In this document: positions 13,908-18,562 of the stretch, in pieces
Layout: every line of letters starts with the position of its first letter
How positions within the stretch are numbered: position 1 is the first letter of the stretch
Assembly (NCBI GenBank): GCA_934670175.1
Contig: CAKUOX010000047.1
Coordinates: 1-18,562, forward strand
DNA length: 18,562 nt
Direction of reading: 5' to 3'
From: an uncultured Clostridia bacterium
Lineage (GTDB): Bacteria; Bacillota; Clostridia; Christensenellales; Aristaeellaceae
Position numbers and translations under genes: made by a program
Notes under the pieces: generated by a model
Seen by the model: only the letters and a program-made list of their open reading frames with translations
Databases searched by the model: none
What the model was told of the DNA's origin: nothing

Positions 13908-15308
13908 TCAGCGCACGCGCATGCCCATATCTCGATTCAGCATGTATGGACGGTATTCAGCTGCTAGATCCGACATTGGTAGCACTTCTTCCGGCAATGC
14001 AAGTCCTATTTCTTCGAACATATAGCGACGGCGAAGCATCATGCGCGCATATATCTGCGGATACTTGCCCTGCAATTCTTCACGTAGGCGTGCATCGGCA
14101 ATACAAACACCGTCCTCGCAATTGACACCAGCGTACCCTGCAAGATTAGGAATAATATCCATTTGTAGAATCATGCCACTTTTGATTTCGCAACTCGAAT
14201 CCGAATAAAACGGTGAGGATTGAAATTCTTCATTCGAACACAAATGCCCCGGATTGAGCATCCATCCATAAGTTTCCGCAGGAAACTGACGCTGTATCAT
14301 CTGATAAATATCTCCACCACGCACACCGATACGCATATTGGCATACCAAGATGCTACTGCTGCATAATATGGCTTTACAAGAACATCCATATAATCTCGA
14401 CAGTTTACCGGAACATCATTTTCATCATTAGCAACGTAGCCGTGCCTACAGGATAAACCGCCTTCCAACCCTGTACACATGTTCAGTGCGTCGCCTTTGC
14501 GAATGATGTAACTCGTAGCATTGATAAGACCCTTTCCTGCATTTTCTCCCGCAAGCACAAATGGATGGCATGTGAGTACCTGGCCATTCGTAATAAAATC
14601 ATTGCAAAGCTGCATTTCAGTCATACCCGGCTTGAGGTGTGCCAGTTGACGTTTAATGGCCTGCGAAGCATGTGCCGCACCATATTCGAAGGCTGCAATG
14701 GTATCCACATCATGAATCGTACGCATGCCATAGCCCGGATGCACCAAAATATCCGAAGCATTAAACACCTCGCCGTCAGCCACCAGTGTTTTTACTGCAT
14801 CCGTAATGAACGCAGGAACGCAGATTTTGTCCCGACGAACATTGCCTGCCGCATCGGTAAACATCTTCCACCCTACCAATCCAACGTTTTCACCTGCATG
14901 CAACCCAATTTGTGCTAGCAACTCTATCAGTGAGAGAGGCTGCCGCCACATCGGCTGATTGGGCAAAGAAAGCTCCGGACAATGAAGCGCTGTTATTGGC
15001 ACAGGAGCGAGCTTATGTAGCGAAAAGCACTCGTTGCCTAGTAACACTGCACATTTCCGCTGATCAATAGAAAGCAACGCTTCTTCAAATCGCGGATCAA
15101 ACCCCATGAAATATCTAAAATTGAAATAATGCTCCCGATCTGCATAAATAAGCATACGGTCAATATGCTCGCGGTGCATGCTCTCACGCAGACGTTCAAT
15201 ACGTTGCGCATAGCAAATCATAGGAATTTCCGGTTTTTCTGTCGGCGGATCAATTTGAAGCGACGGCAGTTTATCCCATACGATCTGTTCCCTGGAAATA
15301 TTATTCAT
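13908..15308 (-). CDS. M24 (pita-bread) family protein with degraded metal site
   Basis: This 466-residue protein resembles Xaa-Pro aminopeptidase/creatinase. A creatinase-type N-terminal domain spans about 30-165 and a pita-bread domain about 200-430. Canonical M24 metal ligands are Asp, Asp, His, Glu, Glu. Here the first Asp aligns to Cys278 (GDALNMCTG), the second to Cys287 or Arg288 (LSCRHG), His355 is kept (NPGHLC), the first Glu becomes Asp384 (ILQMDIIP) and the last is Glu398 (VNCEDG). A metallopeptidase role is therefore doubtful; metal-free relatives include creatinase. The ATG at 15308 follows an AAGGA site about 9 bases upstream; a TTG at 15314 is too close to it. It lies 22 bases after livF, so its substrate may be what the liv system imports. 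Confidence 0.85.
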   Translation of the reverse strand: MNNISREQIVWDKLPSLQIDPPTEKPEIPMICYAQRIERLRESMHREHIDRMLIYADREHYFNFRYFMGFDPRFEEALLSIDQRKCAVLLGNECFSLHKLAPVPITALHCPELSLPNQPMWRQPLSLIELLAQIGLHAGENVGLVGWKMFTDAAGNVRRDKICVPAFITDAVKTLVADGEVFNASDILVHPGYGMRTIHDVDTIAAFEYGAAHASQAIKRQLAHLKPGMTEMQLCNDFITNGQVLTCHPFVLAGENAGKGLINATSYIIRKGDALNMCTGLEGGLSCRHGYVANDENDVPVNCRDYMDVLVKPYYAAVASWYANMRIGVRGGDIYQMIQRQFPAETYGWMLNPGHLCSNEEFQSSPFYSDSSCEIKSGMILQMDIIPNLAGYAGVNCEDGVCIADARLREELQGKYPQIYARMMLRRRYMFEEIGLALPEEVLPMSDLAAEYRPYMLNRDMGMRVR

Positions 15309-15330
15309 CAACAACGATCCTTTCTGGTAT

Positions 15331-16050
15331 TTACTTTATGCCAAGATAGTCTTCCTGAATAGTTGGATCCAGCAAAAGGTCAGCACTTCTCCCCTCTCGA
15401 ATGATCTTCCCCGTTTTCATCACATAGGCACGATGTGAAACTTCCAGTGCAAGATATGCATTCTGCTCTACTAGCAGAATCGTTTGCCCCAGGTCACGGT
15501 TGACCTGAACGATCTTCTTAAACATTTCGTCGATTACGATCGGGGCAAGTCCCAGCGAAGGTTCATCCAGGCAGAGCAGCGTTGGTCTGGCCATCAACGC
15601 GCGCCCGACTGCCAACATCTGTTGCTCACCGCCCGAAAGCGTACCCGCCAGTTGTCCGATTCGCTCCCTTAAACGTGGGAACAGTTCCATTACATCATCC
15701 ATTCCGGAGTGAATTGCCATTTTAGATTTTTGAAGATACGCCCCAACTAGAAGATTCTCCCGAACCGTCAAATTAGGAAATATCCTTCTGCCCTCAGGCA
15801 CCAGTGAAATACCTTTGGAAACAGCCATATATGACTTTTTCGGCAAACTATCATCATTAAATCGAATGGAACCACCCTGATATTCTTTATCTGCCGCGAT
15901 GCAGCGCATCAGTGTAGATTTCCCAGCTCCGTTTGAGCCGATTACGGAAACGATTTCTCCTGGCTTTATATGCATGGAAATTCCCTGTATAGCATGAATT
16001 CCGCCATAATACACATTCAGATTTTCGATATCTAGAAGATTACTGCTCAT
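15331..16050 (-). CDS. livF: Branched-chain-type amino acid ABC ATPase LivF
   Basis: This 239-residue ATPase of the LivF type contains Walker A GSNGAGKS (38-45), signature LSGGEQQ (138-144) and Walker B LLCLDEP (158-164). VEQN near the C-terminus replaces the usual His-loop, typical of LivF. I place the start at ATG 16050, 10 bases after AGGAGG; ATG 16056 is an alternative at only 4 bases, and a TTG at 16074 would precede the ribosome site. It overlaps livG slightly, so the two are translationally coupled. With LivG it energises uptake through LivH and LivM. The family handles branched-chain amino acids but also amides, urea and other small solutes. Confidence 0.93.
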   Translation of the reverse strand: MSSNLLDIENLNVYYGGIHAIQGISMHIKPGEIVSVIGSNGAGKSTLMRCIAADKEYQGGSIRFNDDSLPKKSYMAVSKGISLVPEGRRIFPNLTVRENLLVGAYLQKSKMAIHSGMDDVMELFPRLRERIGQLAGTLSGGEQQMLAVGRALMARPTLLCLDEPSLGLAPIVIDEMFKKIVQVNRDLGQTILLVEQNAYLALEVSHRAYVMKTGKIIREGRSADLLLDPTIQEDYLGIK

Positions 16051-16837
16051 TTTCATGCTCCCTCCTACTCCCAAGATAGGACTGTATAACGGCTTCGTCC
16101 TGTTGGATTTCCGCAGGGGTATCTATGCGTAACACCTTACCAAGATTTAATACGCAAATGCGGTCGCAAAGGCTCATCATAAGGTCGATATGATGCTCAA
16201 TAATAACGATAGTCGCATCAAAACTCCTGCGTATACTACGTAGAAGCTCCTCCAGTTCAAAGCACTCATCGTTATTCATGCCTGCCGCCGGCTCGTCCAA
16301 CAGAAGTAGCTTAGGCGACGTAGCTAATGCTCTGGCAATTTCCAACTTACGCTGCAAGCCATATGCCAAATTTCCTGCGCGTTGATCACGATGCTGAGAC
16401 AGGCCAAATACCTCTAGCATAGTATCTACCTTTTTCTGTACCTCACGTTCCGCGCGATGCACTTTCGGGAGTCCCAGCATCGCTTCCAATCGACTATATG
16501 CCGGCTGACAATGCAAACCTATTGCTACATTTTCTGCCACGGTCATTTGGGAAAACAACCGGATATTCTGGAATGTTCGACTCACACCACTACGGGCAAT
16601 CTGATCCGGCCGCTTGCCGAGCAGTGATTGACCTTCCAGAAGAATATCGCCCTGATTGGGTACAATACTGCCGGTAATCACATTAAATATCGTGGTTTTT
16701 CCAGCGCCATTCGGTCCAATCAAGCCAAATATTTCGCCCTTTTGCACTGCAAAGGATACTTCACTGGCCGCCATCAGTCCTCCAAAACGCACGCTGATAT
16801 CTCTGATTTCAAACAGAGCACTATTTGCGTCATTCAT
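16040..16837 (-). CDS. livG: Branched-chain-type amino acid ABC ATPase LivG
   Basis: This 265-residue ATPase of the LivG type has Walker A GPNGAGKT (41-48), the family-typical signature YGLQRKLEIARA (159-170), Walker B LLLLDEP (177-183) and EHH (214-216) carrying the His-loop. The ATG at 16837 is the start, because GAGGTG lies 6 bases upstream. An earlier in-frame ATG near 16891 would sit deep in livM and lacks a site. It overlaps the livM stop by 8 bases. It partners with LivF in the importer. Confidence 0.94.
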   Translation of the reverse strand: MNDANSALFEIRDISVRFGGLMAASEVSFAVQKGEIFGLIGPNGAGKTTIFNVITGSIVPNQGDILLEGQSLLGKRPDQIARSGVSRTFQNIRLFSQMTVAENVAIGLHCQPAYSRLEAMLGLPKVHRAEREVQKKVDTMLEVFGLSQHRDQRAGNLAYGLQRKLEIARALATSPKLLLLDEPAAGMNNDECFELEELLRSIRRSFDATIVIIEHHIDLMMSLCDRICVLNLGKVLRIDTPAEIQQDEAVIQSYLGSRREHENEQ

Positions 16838-17714
16838 GATGCTCACCTCTCTTCCTTCCATTGCGGCGCACAAACAAATGCTGTATCCCACGGAATGAAA
16901 ACTCTTTATAACCCAATAGTCCTTCTGGTTTAAACAGCATCAACACAACGAACATCACACCATAAATGACCAGCCGCCAGCGTGAGAACACGCGCAACAG
17001 TTCGGGCAGCAATATCAGCAGTGCCGCCGCAATCACGGGTCCTGTCAGGGAATTGGTGCCTCCAAATACTACTGCAGCAATCAAATCCGTAGACTTTGTC
17101 TGTGTAAAATTGGATGGGTAAAGTCCCGTCATATAAAACCCATACAGACCACCGCCAATTCCTGCAAAGAATGCACTGAGCATAAGCGACCAAAGCTTGG
17201 TTTGAGCAATGTCGACACCCATCATTTCCGCAGCAACCTCCTGTTGCTGCACAGCAATACAATTCTTGCCATAGTGAGATTTCAGATAATTGCGAATCAA
17301 GTATAGGCACGCCACCACAAATACCAGCACGACGACGATTGTGGTTTTACGTGGAATGCCGGTCAAGCCCATAGCACCATTTAAAACAGGGTATGTATTG
17401 CTGATCAACAATCGAACCGCCTCGCCAAAGCCAAGCATCGCAATGGCGAAACAATCGCCTGTCAGACGATTGCGGATGGTGGGTATGCCTACAACGAGAC
17501 TCATCAGCGCTGCCATTACACCCCCCAGTATGATTGCCAGTAAGAACGGAATATGAAGATACAGGTTCAATACAGCTGCAGTATAACCGCCTATCGCCAT
17601 AAAGCCTGCATGTCCCATGGAAAACATGCCAGTAAAGCCCGTCAAAATCGTTAATCCAGATACAACGATAATATTGATGCCTGCCAGGGTTGCAATACTC
17701 ATCGCATAATACAT
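16830..17714 (-). CDS. livM: Branched-chain-type amino acid ABC permease LivM
   Basis: This 294-residue permease of the LivM type has about eight to nine membrane helices and the conserved GFTGMFSMGHAGFMAIGGY segment at about residues 27-45. VVFGGTNSLTGPVIAAALL near the C-terminus is the EAA-like loop contacting the ATPases. The ATG start follows GGAGG about 9 bases upstream. It begins 18 bases after livH and overlaps livG. It forms the channel with LivH. Confidence 0.94.
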   Translation of the reverse strand: MYYAMSIATLAGINIIVVSGLTILTGFTGMFSMGHAGFMAIGGYTAAVLNLYLHIPFLLAIILGGVMAALMSLVVGIPTIRNRLTGDCFAIAMLGFGEAVRLLISNTYPVLNGAMGLTGIPRKTTIVVVLVFVVACLYLIRNYLKSHYGKNCIAVQQQEVAAEMMGVDIAQTKLWSLMLSAFFAGIGGGLYGFYMTGLYPSNFTQTKSTDLIAAVVFGGTNSLTGPVIAAALLILLPELLRVFSRWRLVIYGVMFVVLMLFKPEGLLGYKEFSFRGIQHLFVRRNGRKRGEHHE

Positions 17715-17732
17715 CCAAAGCTCCCTCCCTTC

Positions 17733-18562
17733 TTAAATCTTATCTTTCTTGCTCTTGCCCATCAGCCCATTAGGACAGAATATCAGAATTACGATTAACA
17801 GTGTAAATGAAAACAAATCACGCCACGCCGAGGAAATAAATCCTGAAATCATCGTTTCCAATACACCAAGCAACAGTGCACCTACAACCGCACCTGGTAA
17901 ACTTCCAAGACCACCGATGACGCTGGCAATAAATGCCTTCGTAGCAATTGAACCTAATGTGGGATATACTGCGTATTTTAGACCGAAAAACATGCCAGCC
18001 ATAGCTGCCATAATACCAGACATTGCAAAAACAATCACCGAAATCACATTCACATTAATGCCCATCAATCCAGCTGTGCCAGTGTCAAAAGACGATGCCC
18101 GTATAGCAATTCCGTACTTTGTACGTTCCAGAATAAGCCATAGCACCAACAGCAGCACCAGTGCAACTACAGCTGAGCTGATGTCTAACATGCCGATAGA
18201 CACGCTTCCGATCCGAAATGATCTGTTCAGTGCAGCAATACTTAGCGGGCGCGTATTAGACGAAAACACTGCCACGCAGAAATAAGTCAGAAAAATATCT
18301 ACACCCATTGCTGCGATCATTAAAAACAGTCGAGAAGCATTCTTCTGTCGCAACGGGCGATAGGCCACCAACTCCGTAACAATCGACAGCAGCACACCAA
18401 ATACCAGAATAATCAGCAAAGCAAATGGCAATGGCAGCTTAAAGTAAGAAACTGCAAAGAACGACATATATGAGCAACACATCATCATGGAGCCGAATGC
18501 AAAGTTTGTAAAATCGAATATACTGTAAATCAAGGCATAGCCTACAGCCAACAATGCATATA
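17733..18562 (-). CDS. livH: Branched-chain-type amino acid ABC permease LivH (partial)
   Basis: This is a LivH-type permease cut by the right window edge. The reading frame stays open to base 18562 through YALLAVGYALIYSIFDFTNFAFGS, which matches the family N-terminal motif, so the TTG at 18554 is internal and not a start. At least 275 residues are present and about 15-20 are missing. The GGLGSLPGAVVGALLLG loop near the C-terminus is the ATPase contact. Its stop lies 18 bases before livM. The binding-protein gene livK is not in the window and may lie further right. Confidence 0.93.
   Translation of the reverse strand, partial: YALLAVGYALIYSIFDFTNFAFGSMMMCCSYMSFFAVSYFKLPLPFALLIILVFGVLLSIVTELVAYRPLRQKNASRLFLMIAAMGVDIFLTYFCVAVFSSNTRPLSIAALNRSFRIGSVSIGMLDISSAVVALVLLLVLWLILERTKYGIAIRASSFDTGTAGLMGINVNVISVIVFAMSGIMAAMAGMFFGLKYAVYPTLGSIATKAFIASVIGGLGSLPGAVVGALLLGVLETMISGFISSAWRDLFSFTLLIVILIFCPNGLMGKSKKDKI

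Noticed and set aside
18552..18554. TTG at 18554 as the start of livH
   Set aside because: The frame stays open beyond it, and the residues around it match the interior of the family N-terminal motif, so the gene continues past the window edge.
1..18562. CRISPR array, tRNA, rRNA, insertion sequence or phage genes
   Set aside because: No regularly spaced repeats, cloverleaf-type sequences, transposase, integrase or phage motifs were seen on either strand.

Overview
The window looks like chromosomal DNA of a low-to-mid-GC anaerobic member of the Bacillota (Clostridia-like, probably gut). The support is strong AGGAGG-type ribosome sites with 5-10 base spacing, sigma-A-like promoters, tightly packed ABC importer operons and a diaminopropionate ammonia-lyase. 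The taxon is an inference. No tRNA, rRNA, insertion sequence, CRISPR array or phage gene was seen.

Layout. (1) 1-1300: an AT-rich end with two small unrecognised minus-strand genes (117-419 and 519-1019); bases 1-116 hold nothing I can name. (2) 1363-11550: a GC-rich sugar-catabolism locus. Its minus-strand part reads from right to left: TIM-barrel sugar isomerase/epimerase, class II aldolase, terminator, LacI-family regulator, then a ribose-type ABC importer operon (binding protein, permease, two-domain ATPase, second permease) ending in a DUF6786-like protein. A divergent RpiB/LacA/LacB-family protein lies at 10951-11550 on the plus strand. (3) 11727-12914: a plus-strand 2,3-diaminopropionate ammonia-lyase. 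(4) 12999-18562: a visibly more AT-rich minus-strand operon, livH (cut by the window edge), livM, livG, livF, an M24 (pita-bread) family protein and an EamA transporter.

How the parts may work together. The LacI regulator and the importer, isomerases and aldolase look like one regulon for an unidentified sugar or sugar derivative. The 351-base region before the importer operon and the 381-base divergent region both carry alternating purine-pyrimidine palindromes, and two of these share an identical 12-base core, so they are good operator candidates. No sugar kinase is present. The RpiB-like protein keeps the catalytic Cys and Thr of RpiB but lacks the phosphate-binding and ring-opening residues. 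Together these suggest a pathway whose early steps act on a non-phosphorylated or unusual substrate; this is the best candidate for an undescribed system here. The liv operon probably imports an amino acid or small amide. Its M24 partner has lost most metal ligands and may be a non-peptidase hydrolase.
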